DNA of 64,000 bases from Symbiodinium microadriaticum (taxonomy: Eukaryota; Sar; Dinophyceae; Suessiales; Symbiodiniaceae): assembly GCA_001939145.1 (NCBI GenBank), contig LSRX01000781.1, positions 70,747 to 134,746 on the forward strand. Direction: 5' to 3'. Below the pieces are notes generated by a model. The model was not told the DNA's origin. It made no database searches and saw only the letters and a list, made by a program, of their open reading frames with translations. The position numbers and the translations under genes are program-made. Positions 27,931 to 38,384 of the stretch are shown piece after piece. Positions within the stretch are counted from its first letter, which is position 1. The number at the start of each line of letters is the position of its first letter.

Positions 27931-29973
27931 TCAACCTGTACATACCTTCGAAAAACGGTTGCAAGAGGCAAAACTATGCACTGACTGGCGGAGACGACAC
28001 CGCCGGCATCTGGCTCTACAGTTGTCTATAAATGGCTCATGCGTGCAGTGGACTCCCAAAACAGCGAACTGATACCCCTTAGAGCACGGCAGCTCCAAAC
28101 AAGCAAGGAGGCGCTGCCTACGCCACAAGCTATGCAATTCAAGTCCACACCGCACAAACTCTGCCTGCCGGCTGCCTCCTCGTGTGTTGAGTCGGAAACT
28201 ATGTTCAGGATGCGTAGTGGACGCATGCTCAATCAGCTGCACCCTAGTTGGAGGCTTGGGGCCCTGGATCTTCACATCAGCCGGTTTGGGCATGGTTTCT
28301 TGCCAGAAGCCGTATCGCAGCACCAACGCTTCTTGAACCTTGCGACACCGGCCATCAACACAAGCAAGCAACGCAACACGACGGTTGAGACACCATGTAT
28401 GCGCAAGCTGGGCGGCAACAGCACCCGCAACCCTGTCAGCCTCCTGATTGGCGACATACTGCCACTGCTCATCGGCTACATCCGGGCACTGGTGAGAGCG
28501 GATCCAAGTGGCACGACAAGCTGGTCTATCCTGACATAACAGCTTTATACTCAACCATATGCTGGGGTTCGCCAGCCGTTCCAAGGTTTCACAACTTTGT
28601 CTGCCAACTTTCCTTAACCGGCGTACGCACATCTGTGAGTCACTGCAGAAATCAATCGCACCCTCGGTGTACTGGAAAAGCATCTTCATGGCATACGCTT
28701 CGGCATGAGGAACAGTCTGCTGTTCACCCGGAAGTGGCCCTCCTAACGTGGTAAGTACATCATACGGCTCAGTTCGACGAATCGCAACAACGCTCCAAGC
28801 ACACAACCTCAAGCGCGGTTCGTTCGAGTATGGACCTCCAGACCCATCGGTGCCAAAGAAGAACTCCGACGCATCCAAGCAACGATAGCCTTCCCAAAGA
28901 CCAGTGGCCACACAACAACTCTGTGCCTCTGTCACGTATGCCTCACATGGCAGCGCAGTAAGAGAGGCCGGTACTAAACCACGCAACCACAAGGACTGCA
29001 AGCCTTCTTCATCCAACGACATCTCCCATACTTCAGGAATGGGGCCGAAACGCTCACGCACGGCAGGGCAACGCCATAGCTTATGCTTCAAACTGGCATC
29101 CGGGCCACCGCAAGCCGAGCAAACTTCCTCCACACCGTTGTGACTGGTTGGCAGAGTGCCCTGCAAAGCATGCAAAAGCAGGTTGTGATCACGAAGACGA
29201 TTTTGTTTCACCAATCCTTTCAACTGTTTGTGAGCAACAGTCAAATCACAACCACAAGCCAAGTCAATTCCTCCCTGATGCTGAGCAGCCTCGCGCCAGA
29301 GTTTCCGCTCACAACTCCAAGCGAGGCTGTCAACGAGAGTCCTGACAGAAATGCGATCCTCCAACACAAATTCCCAAGACTGACCGTCTGGGTCTATCCA
29401 ACGGAATAATTCAGGGAAATGCCAGCCAAGGTCTTTGAGGACACACATGCAGGCAGTCATCGGCCCTCTTGCATAGGCCCAGTGTGCACGCCTGTCATGA
29501 AGTTTAGCCGCTTGGATCCTCCAAGCCCTGCCAACAAGCTCTATTGCACTGGACCGTGTATGCCGCAACAACTGCAACCAAGCAACGACTTGATGCACAG
29601 GCAATGCAAACTGGGGATCAGCCTCCTTGGACACGAACAGTCTGTAAGCCGTCTGGAGACAGCCCAACTTTTTCCTGAAGCAAGCTCTTTGCGCCAGCTG
29701 TACCCGAAAGGAATGCAGCATCGTTTTGGCCAGACCCGAAGCCTGGTGACCCCAAGTCGCAGTGGGCATGACATTGCCCTTCACCAACTGTTTCCTCTTA
29801 CCACGCGGAATCACATTCAATCTTGAAGCCCTTTGCAAGCCTTTGTTTATTCTAGCACGCTGCACGCCAACACGTCTGCACCTAGCAAGCGTGGTCTGCA
29901 CTCCTAAATCCTTCAACGCAGCACAGACTCTGGGGTATTCCAACTCCTGTCTTGTGCTGAGCAGCCTGCACAA
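27931..29973 (-). pseudogene. LINE ORF2 C-terminal part: thumb/connection, zinc motif, RNase H
   Basis: 680 codons continuing the RT frame of 29882-30487 after a frameshift near 29,960. It has a Cys/His cluster C286-x2-C289 ... H297 ... C302, like the C-terminal zinc motifs of LINEs, and RNase H1-type residues: D376 in FGTDGSGG, E425 in HAEAYAM, D445 in CSDSQ, H494 in IRSHQ, D513 in NQEADRVAG. It would degrade RNA in the RNA-DNA hybrid during target-primed reverse transcription. The Met at 29973 is only the first ATG after the shift and not a true start. No stop codon lies inside, so the decay is recent or this is a single assembly indel. Confidence 0.85.
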
Positions 29974-30487
29974 GTCGCTTCAGAGGGGTGGCAACAGCGA
30001 CATGGGACGCCAAAAAACCGGACTTCTTCACTGAAATTTGCAACTCAACGTTAGCAACTTGATCAGCAAGATCTTCGTAGAGTGCCACAGCACCCTGCGC
30101 CAATCTTTCAGGGTTATAATCCACCAAATCAAAGGAAAGATCATCCACCCAAGTATCCGAAGCAACCAATCCCGCCGAAACCTGCAACGCCTCCATCATA
30201 TCCCACAAGTACAGCTTGGCCAAACTCACGGAGAGGCTACATCCGGCCAAAATGCCTTTCAAGGGTTGTATAAACTGGGAATGCATATTCTCAGCCATAA
30301 GGACGCGAACGCCGCAGTGCACAGGGATCGCAAGCGCCAGTAAACCTGGCGGATACCTCCTCTTGAGAGCAGCACGCAACAGTATCTGAATGTTCATCTG
30401 GTCATAGCAGTGCTTCAGATCAACAAGCACACTCACTTGATACAGCTTCGCATGCGGCAAAATCTCAGCCCTAAGCATTCTAGCCAT
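29882..30487 (-). pseudogene. LINE ORF2 reverse transcriptase fragment
   Basis: 201 codons covering RT palm motifs: A VLVDLKHCYDQM (D23), B KGILAGCSLSVSLAK (77-91), C TWVDDLSFD (D115, D116), and a motif D-like segment ISVKKSGFLAS. The last 30 or so residues after TPLKRLVQAAQ are out of frame. The true continuation is the 27931-29973 frame, which overlaps it by about 90 bp. N-terminal finger sequence lies upstream in a shifted frame. Confidence 0.85.
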
Positions 30488-30660
30488 ACTGGAACAGAAA
30501 ACTGTCGAGCCAGCAACTGCCCTATCCCACGGGCATCAGGGAGCAGCATGTTTCAGCCATGCCTCCAACAAGTGCAATCGACTCTTGATCAACACGCGGT
30601 ACGCAGTGCAATCACGAAGTTCAGGAGTGATTTGGTCGGGCCGGGGGATGCCGGTATCCT
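30488..30660 (-). pseudogene. upstream remnant of the LINE RT in another frame
   Basis: The minus strand can be read as LIKSRLHLLEAWLKHAAP, then after a one-base shift PDARGIGQLLARQFS, joining the RT fragment. This gives at least one more frameshift. The element is lost beyond about 30665. Confidence 0.6.
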
Positions 30661-30679
30661 AAACCCAAGTGCCTGACTA

Positions 30680-30870
30680 GAGGGCTTAGGGTTTATAGGG
30701 GTTTACGGCTTAGGGGTTTAGGGGTTTAGGGTTTATAGGGTTAAGGGGTTTAGGGTTTAGGGGTTTACGGCTTAGGGGTTTAGGGGTTTAGGGTTTATAG
30801 GGTTAAGGGGTTTAGGGTTTAGGGGTTTACGGCTTAGGGTTTAGGGTTTAGGGGTTTAAGGCTTTGGACC
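30680..30870 (+). repeat. telomere-like tract with 62-bp higher-order repeat
   Basis: CGGCTTAGG recurs at 30706, 30768 and 30830, a 62-bp period, within TTTAGGGG/TTTATAGGG units. Confidence 0.88.
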
Positions 30871-31591
30871 CCTAGCGCAAAGCTGTAACAGGGAGGCCAC
30901 CGCATTGTTGTCACCTGGACTAGCTGGGAGCGATGGGATCGACAACAGACGGGGGAGCCCCTTTTCTTTTCCGACCCTAAACTCAAAGCTAGGTCCACGT
31001 CTGGAGCCGTGTGCACAAAACTACTTCTGACGACTGTCTACCTGCTGGGCAGGGTTTACTGTTGATAGAGTCTTGACTCCTGCTTAACCGCTTAGCCAAA
31101 GCTTTGCACGGCACTCACTGTGACGGTTTAACTTGTTTTATACGCCGTCATGGTTTTGTTCTACAGGCTTTGGCTCCATCATGCCTGCTGGACCACGAAA
31201 CCGCAACAGAACCTGTAAACCCTGAACCCTAAGCCCTAAACCCTATAAACCCTAAACCCGAAAGGCTAAACCCTAAACCCTGTAATGCCAAGAAACGAAG
31301 GGCTCGCTAGTCTTGCTGTCCACGTAGAGAGGGTAACCGCAAACCTGGGTTCAGGGTTTAGGGTTTATGGGGGTTTAGGGTTTAGGGGTTCAGGGTTTAG
31401 GGTTTTAGGGGTTTAGGGTTTAGGGCTTGTAGGGTTTAGGGTTTAGGGGTTTAGGGTTTAGGGTTTAGGGGTTCAGGGCTCGTGCCAGCCCAAAACGAGC
31501 TTCGGGTTTACACGGGACCGGTCTGGGACGAGAGCTTGTCGAGGCCTGGCAGTCGCTGACTCTAAGACCAAGACTGAGTAGCTATACCCTA
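30871..31591. other. spacer with telomere-like patches
   Basis: CCCTAAA units 31215-31285 and a dense TTTAGGG block 31348-31488. No gene in the rest. Confidence 0.5.
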
Positions 31592-31692
31592 CCTTAAGCT
31601 ACCAAAACCTACTTTTTTGAAGGGTCACAATAAATTCTTTATTAGGGTTCATAATAAGAGCCTATAAAAACGGAGGTTATGGTAGTTTAAGG
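31592..31692. mobile_element. foldback element, family H copy 2
   Basis: ccttaagctaccaaaacctac at left, inverted as ggaggttatggtagtttaagg at right. TA precedes the left end. Confidence 0.78.
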
Positions 31693-32316
31693 TCTCACTG
31701 GTGGCATCTTTCGAGGTAGCTAATCCTCGTAGCGGTAGGACCCTGACAACCAAGCAGTCTAATGAATAAACGTTGCCGTTACCATTAGCACAAGTCAGGG
31801 TCTAAGTAGAACCCGCGTCTGCAATCCAACGTAGCAGGGCTTGAAGGTTTACAAGGTCTAGGGCTTGAGCACTAGAACCCGAGAATGCCTTGGCTTGCAA
31901 AACCAGGCGACGACAGTTGAAAGGAGTTTAGGGTAACAGATGACGGGATTCACGTCTGAATCATGTTCTCCGGCCCCAAAAATTAAACCAACTCTCCGTC
32001 AAGTTCACGGGTACTGTGGAAGTAAGTGCATAGCCAAAACCAAGATAAGGATGGTCCTTTGGGCTGGAACTGCGAGCGCAACGAGCTCAAATTATCCCTC
32101 GATCCAGCCATCTTCCTCAAACCTACATGCGGCTTCCTTTTCGAGAAGTCCACGCACCAAAACAAATAATAGGGCTTTGGGTATTTGGGGTTTTGGAACC
32201 CACCATTAGACTCCGGCTTTCTGGGGTAAACCGAAGGAGCAACACCGAAAACATTGCTTATTTTTGTGTGTTTTACGGGGCGATACAGTCTGCTAGTGAA
32301 GTGTATATCCCTATAT
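31693..32316. other. unique spacer, no gene recognised
   Basis: An 89-codon plus frame and a 163-codon minus frame overlap here. The minus frame runs through family C and K elements, so I do not accept it as a gene. Confidence 0.45.
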
Positions 32317-32390
32317 GGGTCGAAGTACCCAAATAGTGGGGGTTTCAAGGTCCCAAAACCATTCAGACTATGGATTTTGGGACTTAAAGC
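32317..32390. mobile_element. partial family C copy
   Basis: gtcgaagtacccaaatagt ... ttcagactatggattttggg. Right arm missing, replaced by family K. Confidence 0.75.
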
Positions 32391-32393
32391 CAG

Positions 32394-32490
32394 GTTTGGT
32401 TGAGGGAAACTACAGGTAGGCTTCAAGAGGGTATATAGACCTTCCTTAAGGCTTCTATAACGGTAACTACCCACCTGAAAATGTCCTAGA
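32394..32490. mobile_element. foldback element, family K copy 1
   Basis: gaaactacaggtaggcttca ... tatatagaccttcctt ... ataacggtaactacccacctg. Four copies in the window. Confidence 0.75.
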
Positions 32491-32913
32491 TTTGGGGCTT
32501 AGGGTTGGGCGGGCTTCCAAAAGTACGGACCATCTCGTCCTGGTGGCGAAATCATCCTCGTCATCAGCACAGATCATGTCCCTGACGCCCTTTTGCCTGA
32601 CTGCAGGCGCAGCATCCCTAAACACCTAAATCTGACACCGACTTTCCAAATCTACTCAAGCACCAAACGATCGGATAAAAGGGCCTGAGTTCAAGACTGA
32701 GCCCCAACATGGGAGGGTGAAGCTTTCAAGCGGAGGGATATAAGTTGATTCTACGTCTTCCGGGATTCGGAGCTACACAAGGTTTGCAGGGGACTGGCTA
32801 TTTAAAGCTGAAGAAGTCTCCATGCAAGCAGGGCCAAGCAACTCTCAACCGAAGCCAGAAGCTCGATGACTCGATGCTCTAGTTGCTGAGCTCTTTTGCT
32901 AGGTTAGGTGTTA
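32491..32913. other. unique spacer, no gene recognised
   Basis: No repeat or convincing coding frame. Confidence 0.4.
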
Positions 32914-33012
32914 CCTATAGTCTCCATTGTAGTTCCTTTTTTGGTTTAACCATTTTTGTATTAAGGATCCTAAAATTGACTCCCCAAAAGGAATTACAAT
33001 GGAGACTATAGG
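32914..33012. mobile_element. foldback element, family G copy 2, TA-flanked
   Basis: CCTATAGTCTCCATTGTAGT at left, inverted as attacaatggagactatagg at right. TA on both sides (32912-32913, 33013-33014). Confidence 0.88.
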
Positions 33013-33546
33013 TAAACCTCGAAAATGCAAAATTCCCGGGAACGCTAAACCCTAATCTCAGAATGGCAACAGGCCAACTGTTCAGCAACTAAGCTTGCGC
33101 TGTGTTCACTGAGGTTGGTAAACCCGAGGATGTGGCATGTCAAGGTTGTCTAAAACAGGCTTAGGGTTTAGGAGTTAGAGTTTAGGGTTTAAGGGCTAGG
33201 GTGTAGGGCTTAGGGGTTAGGGTTTAAGGTCTGTGGTGGCAACATACATAATATGTCGGGAGTGTGCGTCTAGACCCTAAACCCTAAACCCTGCTAGGCC
33301 TAGGCTTCTCCAACATAAGAACCCGAAGGTCCCAAACCCTCAAACCCCAACCCCTGCCTAAACCGCGCACTGTACGAATCCTGGATGTAAGGGTTTAGGG
33401 TTTTGGGGTTTAGGGTTTAGGATCTTGGGGTTTTGGTGTTTAGGGTTTAAGGTTTAGGGTTTTGGTGCTCAGGATTTAGGGTTTAAGGTGTAGGGTTTAC
33501 CAAAAGCCCTAACCCCTCGACTCCACCCAATAATACAGCCTAAATT
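33013..33546. other. spacer with TTTAGGG patches
   Basis: TTTAGGG units 33165-33232 and 33392-33500. A short CCCTAAA run at 33275-33292. No gene. Confidence 0.5.
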
Positions 33547-33674
33547 AAAGGAAACTACCGGTGGGCAGTTTAGGGTATATAGGGCTTCTATAAGGCTTCT
33601 ATAAGGTATATAAGTATATAGACCTTCTTTAAGGCTCCGATAACGGTAACTACCCACCTGAAAAAGTCCTAGAC
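33547..33674. mobile_element. foldback element, family K copy 2
   Basis: ggaaactaccggtgggcagt at left, imperfectly inverted as ggtaactacccacctg at right. A local tandem duplication of the gcttctataaggtatata segment makes this copy longer. Confidence 0.78.
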
Positions 33675-34540
33675 TAAACGGAGAATAAGGGTGGCTGAAA
33701 GCTTAGCAAGACTACTCTCCTTGCAAAGCTATAGCTTCATCTCGCCTGTATCTATCCCCCAAAACCGATACGACGCCTAAACCCGAAACCCTGAAGCCTA
33801 AACCCTGAACCCTAAACCTTAAACCCTGGAGCCTAAACCTTGCCAGGGAATACTGCTGTGCCAAACCCCCAACATACTCCAAATGCCCCATTCGGACTCG
33901 TAATGCCCCGAAATACGTCAAATCCCTGGCCCCCCCCTGACGCTTAGGGTTTAGGGTTTAGAGAAACGGATTCAGGGGGTTAGGGTCTAGGGTTTAAGCT
34001 TAGGGGTAAAGTTTAAGTTTCAGGGTTTAAGCCCCTTCCGACAGATCCTTTAAAGCATCCTGCTTGGAGCCCTGTAAAGGCAACTTCTCTCTATACCAGT
34101 TTTCTGAACCCTAAAACCTGCCTGCTCAAGGACCTTCATGGAGCCCTGCGCAATTTTCTCTAGAACCCTAAACCCTAAGCCCTAAACCTAAACCCTAAAC
34201 CCTAACCCCCAAACACCAAACCCTAACCCTAAAAACCCTAACCCCTCAACCCTAACCCCCACACACTAAACCCTACACCTAAACCCGTACTTTGATGAAG
34301 AACCAGGGAATCATGCTAAGATTCCTCGGCTTTGGCTTCGGCGTTGGCGACTCAGAAGTCATGGCACCTCAGTTGGGCCGACCGAGACATGAACTATAGA
34401 CTCCCTAAGTAGGGTTTAGGGTTTAGGGCTTTAGGGTTAGGGTTTAGGGTTATAGGGTTTAGGGTGGTTTAGGGTTTAGGGTTATAGGGTTTAGGGTTTA
34501 GGGTTTTAGGGTTTAGGGCTTTAGGGTTATAGGGTTTAGG
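33675..34540. other. CCCTAAA/TTTAGGG patches and spacer
   Basis: CCCTAAA units at 33779-33835 and 34163-34285. TTTAGGG units at 33940-34030 and 34410-34540. No gene. Confidence 0.55.
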
Positions 34541-34929
34541 GTTTCTGCAGTTGTTGCTTGAAGCTCCCTTTTTTNAGGGTTTAGGGTTTAGGGTCACGAA
34601 ATCTAGATTCCCCAGGTGGGTAGTTCTCAAAATTAGGGTCCCTGCTTAAGTCCCCAAAAATAGTACGGCACTCTGACAGAAAAGACTCCAAAACAGGGAC
34701 CCTAATCTAGAGCACTACCTAGAACTTATCGGGTTCAAGGCTTCCTCACTTCAGGGTTTGGGGTTTCTGGTTTAAGGGGTTTCGGGATTTAGGGTTTAGG
34801 GGTTTAGGGTTTAGGGGTTGGGGTTTAGGTTTAGGGGTTTAGGGTTTAGGGGTTGGGGTTTTAGGGTTTAGGGGTTGGGGGTTTAGGGATTTAGTGTTTC
34901 TGCAGTTGTTGCTTGAAGCTCCCTTTTTT
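34541..34929. repeat. block bounded by 34-bp direct repeats, with a single N
   Basis: The same 34 bp (beginning GTTTCTGCAGTTGTTGCTTG) occur at 34541-34574 and 34896-34929. Between lie one N (34575), TTTAGGG units, family I, and more TTTAGGG. Either a duplication around an insertion or an assembly overlap at the N. Confidence 0.75.
34618..34720. mobile_element. foldback element, family I copy 2
   Basis: gggtagttctcaaaattagggt at left, inverted as accctaatctagagcactacc at right. Confidence 0.82.
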
Positions 34930-35094
34930 TTTCCGCCGCCAGACCGTGGAGAAGCACTGCAAGGGCTGTGTTGCTGGCATTATGAGCGCGTGCAGCCTGA
35001 AGCCCTTGAGCATCTGTGGGGTGTCGGGGCGTGTAGGGTTTGTGGCTTAGTTAGGGTTTAGGGTTTAGGGGTTTAGGGGTTTAGGGTTAAGGGT
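34930..35094. other. short unique stretch then TTTAGGG tract
   Basis: 34930-35030 unique; 35030-35094 TTTAGGG units. Confidence 0.55.
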
Positions 35095-35199
35095 TAAGGG
35101 TCCAAGTACCCAAACAGTAGGGCTTCGAGGTCCAAAGACCCTTCAGAGTATGGATTTTGGGACCTAAAACCTTCTATTTGGGTACTCGGACCCTCTGGG
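35095..35199. mobile_element. foldback element, family C copy
   Basis: taagggtccaagtacccaaac ... cagagtatggattttgggac ... gggtactcggaccctctggg. Confidence 0.9.
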
Positions 35200-35351
35200 T
35201 TTTGCACCTTTTCACAACTTAGTCCTACCGCCTAAACCAGACAGAAGCTTTAGGATGCAGAGCTTATAAGGCTTCAGGGACCTTGGAGTTGGTTAAACGA
35301 CTACTTGTGGCACCAAGCCCTACCACTTATCTAGCACATTATGACCCCACA

Positions 35352-35366
35352 CGGTTGATGATATAC

Positions 35367-35407
<41 letters not shown>

Positions 35408-35513
35408 ATATATATATATATATATATATCCTGCACTACCGTAAGGACCCTAAACTATGGGAATTGTGGTATATTCCTTGTTATGGGTGATGCAGGATTT
35501 ACATCATCAACCG
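35352..35513. mobile_element. MITE family B copy expanded by (TA)n
   Basis: Ends CGGTTGATGATATACATATG / acatcatcaaccg, followed by TA. About 60 bp of TA dinucleotides sit in the left arm where other copies have only 'gatataaatcc'. Confidence 0.88.
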
Positions 35514-36255
35514 TAGTTTCCTCAACCTTACACAAAGCCTAAAACCCTAAACCCTAAAGCTCAAAAGCCCACACCGTAGTCATTGAGCAGGTGCGGCCCA
35601 AGAGCTCAAACATCCCATAGTATAGCATGATATATAATCCACTATATTCTTATAGTATATTTATACTTGAAATTCTTCGATCGTATACAATAATGCTAAT
35701 ATACTATATCTACCTACTATAGATGCCTCAGGGCTCAGTCAAAGTCCTCCGTGCTAGGAGGTCGATAGGCCAACTGATGCGCCTCCCAGGACAGGGCAGG
35801 GCCAACAAAAGGGCAACACTACAGGATTACAGGAAGATGGTGAGGGAAACGAACGGAACCTATGCATGGGTTATCTGATGAATGTGTGGAGAGATGACAC
35901 GACAGAATATATTTCGAAAACCAGATGCTGATGGGCAGCGTTTAGGGTGCTTCCATAGTGTTTCTATTGGCTTTTGCAGGGTGTCATAAGCTCGCTTTTG
36001 GGCAGGGGTTGGGGCTAGGGCTCAGGGGTTTGCCCAAAGACATCATTGACAGTATGGACAATCGAAGCAGCAGATCGTTGGGTCGTGGTGGTTAAATGAT
36101 CTCCCAGTAAACCGACATAATTAATCCGAAACTGGGTGGCCAGATTAGGAAGTACCTGTAAGCTGTGAATGAGTACCCATGCAGGAACCCCTTAAAGGAA
36201 CCCTTAACTCAGGCCTTTGAAGGAACCCCTTAAAGGTACTGGGTACCTCGAGATC
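35514..36255. other. spacer with AT-rich TATAGTATA block
   Basis: 35615-35725 is AT-rich with repeated tatag/ctata motifs, resembling 40800-41170 and 63150-63560. The rest is unique with no gene. Confidence 0.5.
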
Positions 36256-36397
36256 TAGGTTCCTGAGTGACCCCTAAACAATGAGGGTACCCTTTTTCCT
36301 CTTATCCAGTTTTAGGGTCTTGGTTTTAGGGGCTTAGGGTTTAGGGAACCATGCATACACCACAGAGAAGGGCAAAAGGGCACTACTCAGGAACCTA
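36256..36397. mobile_element. foldback element, family P copy 2 with telomere-like insert
   Basis: taggttcctgagt at left, inverted as actcaggaaccta at right. The interior contains ggcttagggtttaggg (about 36310-36345), absent from copy 1. Confidence 0.7.
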
Positions 36398-36506
36398 GCA
36401 GTTTTCAGCATGCAAAAATCAACAGGTTCTGATCCCCAGAAGCTTAGCCTCGACCTTCCCAAACAGCAGGTCCGTGGGTTTTGATCCCGAAAGAGCCCAA
36501 ACCCTA

Positions 36507-36626
36507 CTTGGAGGCTCAGGGGACTTAGTAAGTGGGTTATAGGTGGAGTTATAAGTACCCCAAATGGAGCTGCCCGAATTATAACCCTACTTATCACCGA
36601 CTTACTAAGTCCCCTGGGCCTCCAAG
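36507..36626. mobile_element. foldback MITE, family A copy 5
   Basis: Full palindrome, with TA on both sides (36505-36506, 36627-36628). Confidence 0.92.
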
Positions 36627-36642
36627 TAGACCCTTTCAGCAA

Positions 36643-36709
36643 CTTCTTCCTGCCTTCTCCATAAACCCTAAACCCTAAACCCTAAACCCCTTCTTCCTGC
36701 CTTCTCCAT
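36643..36709 (-). repeat. pure telomere tract between 20-bp direct repeats
   Basis: CTTCTTCCTGCCTTCTCCAT at 36643-36662 is repeated exactly at 36690-36709. The 27 bp between are three complete AAACCCT heptamers plus AAACCC and nothing else. This is the cleanest telomere-insertion footprint in the window. Confidence 0.92.
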
Positions 36710-36811
36710 GGTGGTGGTTCGTCCCCTCTTCGCCTCGGCGGCAGGATGCCCTGAATCCGCACTCGAGGCAGCTCTCCCCCGACAGGAGCAAACGTGCGTA
36801 CTCGTAAATCG

Positions 36812-36927
36812 CCCGAACCTTCCAAAATCCCTGAAATCAGGAATATCATACCTTTCTTCATACCAGTTATCCTACCAGAATTTCAGGTATGTTTCTTAAT
36901 CAATTAACGGATTTTGGAAGGTCTGGG
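36812..36927. mobile_element. foldback element, family D variant
   Basis: cccgaaccttccaaaatccc at left, inverted as ggattttggaaggtctggg at right. Confidence 0.78.
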
Positions 36928-37047
36928 TTACTTGCTTTGGTTGGAGGCTACCGAGCGTCAGCGCCTTTGTGACATGGTGCTGCTGTAGTGTCTTAGGGTC
37001 AAAGGTCGGGATGCAGAAAGACACATATACGTGTGGCTGCGACTATG

Positions 37048-37154
37048 CCCAGAGGGTCCAATTACCCAAGTAATCAGCTTTCAGGTCCAAAAACAAAATG
37101 CTCCAATTGGTCTTTGGTCCTTGAAACCCTACTATTTGGGTACTTGGACTCTTA
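37048..37154. mobile_element. foldback element, family C copy (diverged)
   Basis: cccagagggtccaattaccca ... ctactatttgggtacttgga. Confidence 0.83.
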
Positions 37155-37290
37155 AACCCTAAACCCTCAACCCTAGAACCCCCAAAACCCTAAACCCTAA
37201 ACCCTACTATTAACCCTAAACCCTAAACCCCTAAACCCTAAGACCCTTGGACTCTTAAACCCTAAGCCCTCAGCCCTAAACCCAGGGATG
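37155..37290 (-). repeat. CCCTAAA tract with repeated edge
   Basis: CTTGGACTCTTAAACCCTAA occurs at 37143-37162 and again at 37246-37265. The sequence between is CCCTAAA. Confidence 0.8.
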
Positions 37291-37371
37291 GCTTTTTCGG
37301 GCTCGAGGGCTTCAGGGATTTGGAGTTTTGGGGTCTGCGGCGTCAATTCTTCAGGGGTTGCGGGTGCTAGG

Positions 37372-37485
37372 GGGTTTAGGGGGTTTAGGGTTTAGGGTTT
37401 AGGGGTTTAGGGGTTTAGGGGGTTTAGGGTTTACGACAACTAGTAGGCTACGCATCCTGCTAGGGTTTAGGGTTTAGGGTTTAGG
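37372..37485 (+). repeat. telomere-like tract (TTTAGGG)
   Basis: Two TTTAGGG runs separated by about 30 bp of unique sequence. Confidence 0.85.
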
Positions 37486-37640
37486 CTTGTGGAAGTAGCC
37501 GCAAACCCTCCGAAATAGTAGACCATGACACCTTCCTTGTAGGCAAGATTGCCCGAAACGTTGGTAAGGGAAACCTAGACACAGCCTAAGCCGGAAACCC
37601 TAAACCCAACCTTGTTTTGCAGCCTGAAACTCTGTATAAA

Positions 37641-37710
37641 AAGTACCCAAATAGCAGGGTGTCAAGGTCCAAACATCCCTTCAGAGTATGGATTATGGGA
37701 CCCAAAACCT
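37641..37710. mobile_element. partial family C copy
   Basis: aagtacccaaatagcaggg ... cagagtatggattatggga. The element is cut before its right arm, next to the assembly gap. Confidence 0.75.
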
Positions 37711-37736
37711 CCCCAAACCCTAAAAAACCCCTAAAA

Positions 37737-37913
37737 NNNNNNNNNNNNNNNNNNNNNNNNNNNNNNNNNNNNNNNNNNNNNNNNNNNNNNNNNNNNNNNN
37801 NNNNNNNNNNNNNNNNNNNNNNNNNNNNNNNNNNNNNNNNNNNNNNNNNNNNNNNNNNNNNNNNNNNNNNNNNNNNNNNNNNNNNNNNNNNNNNNNNNNN
37901 NNNNNNNNNNNNN
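37737..37913. other. assembly gap (177 N)
   Basis: Undetermined bases flanked on the left by CCCTAAA-type and on the right by TTTAAGGG-type repeats. Confidence 0.99.
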
Positions 37914-38095
37914 TTTAAGGGTTTAAGGGTCTAGGGTTTAGGGGTTTAGAGGTTTAGGGATTTAAGGGTTTAAGGGTCTAGGGTTTAGGGGTTTAGGGTT
38001 TAGGGATTTAAGGGTTTAAGGGTCTAGGGTTTAGGGGTTTAGAGGTTTTGGGTTTAGGGTTTAGGGATTTAAGGGTTAAGGGATCAGGGTTTAGG
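37914..38095 (+). repeat. telomere-like tract with longer period
   Basis: The phrase aagggtctagggtttagggg recurs about every 55-60 bp. Confidence 0.85.
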
Positions 38096-38261
38096 GCGAT
38101 TTCCAGCTTGCGCCCGCCTTTGGAGCGAGAGCTTCAGCAAGGTGAGCCCTCCGGGGACTGTGACCACCTCAAGGGAGTACTCCTGGCGTGAACCAGCAAA
38201 ACCCTAAGCCCCTAAACCCTACCACCTCTACTCTAAATTTTAAACCCCAGACAGGTTCACT

Positions 38262-38372
38262 CCCTTAAGGGTCCAAGTACCCAAATAGTAGGGTTTCAAG
38301 ATCCAAGAAATATTTAGAGTATGGATTGTGGGACCTAAAACCTTTCTATTTGGGTACGCCGACCCTTCTGGG
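38262..38372. mobile_element. foldback element, family C copy
   Basis: cttaagggtccaagtaccca ... ttagagtatggattgtggg ... gggtacgccgacccttctgg. Confidence 0.87.
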
Positions 38373-38384
38373 AACTAGACCCTT

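Larger units (their letters stand above)
27890..30665 (-). mobile_element. 5'-truncated LINE (non-LTR retrotransposon)
   Basis: Minus-strand RT followed by a zinc-knuckle-like motif and an RNase H domain. On the minus strand the element ends near an A-run (T-run at 27891-27897 on the plus strand). Its 5' limit near 30665 abuts TTTAGGG repeats, with no endonuclease region upstream. Broken by frameshifts. Confidence 0.85.

Noticed and set aside
31983-32474. 163-codon minus-strand frame
   Set aside because: Runs through family C and K foldback elements.
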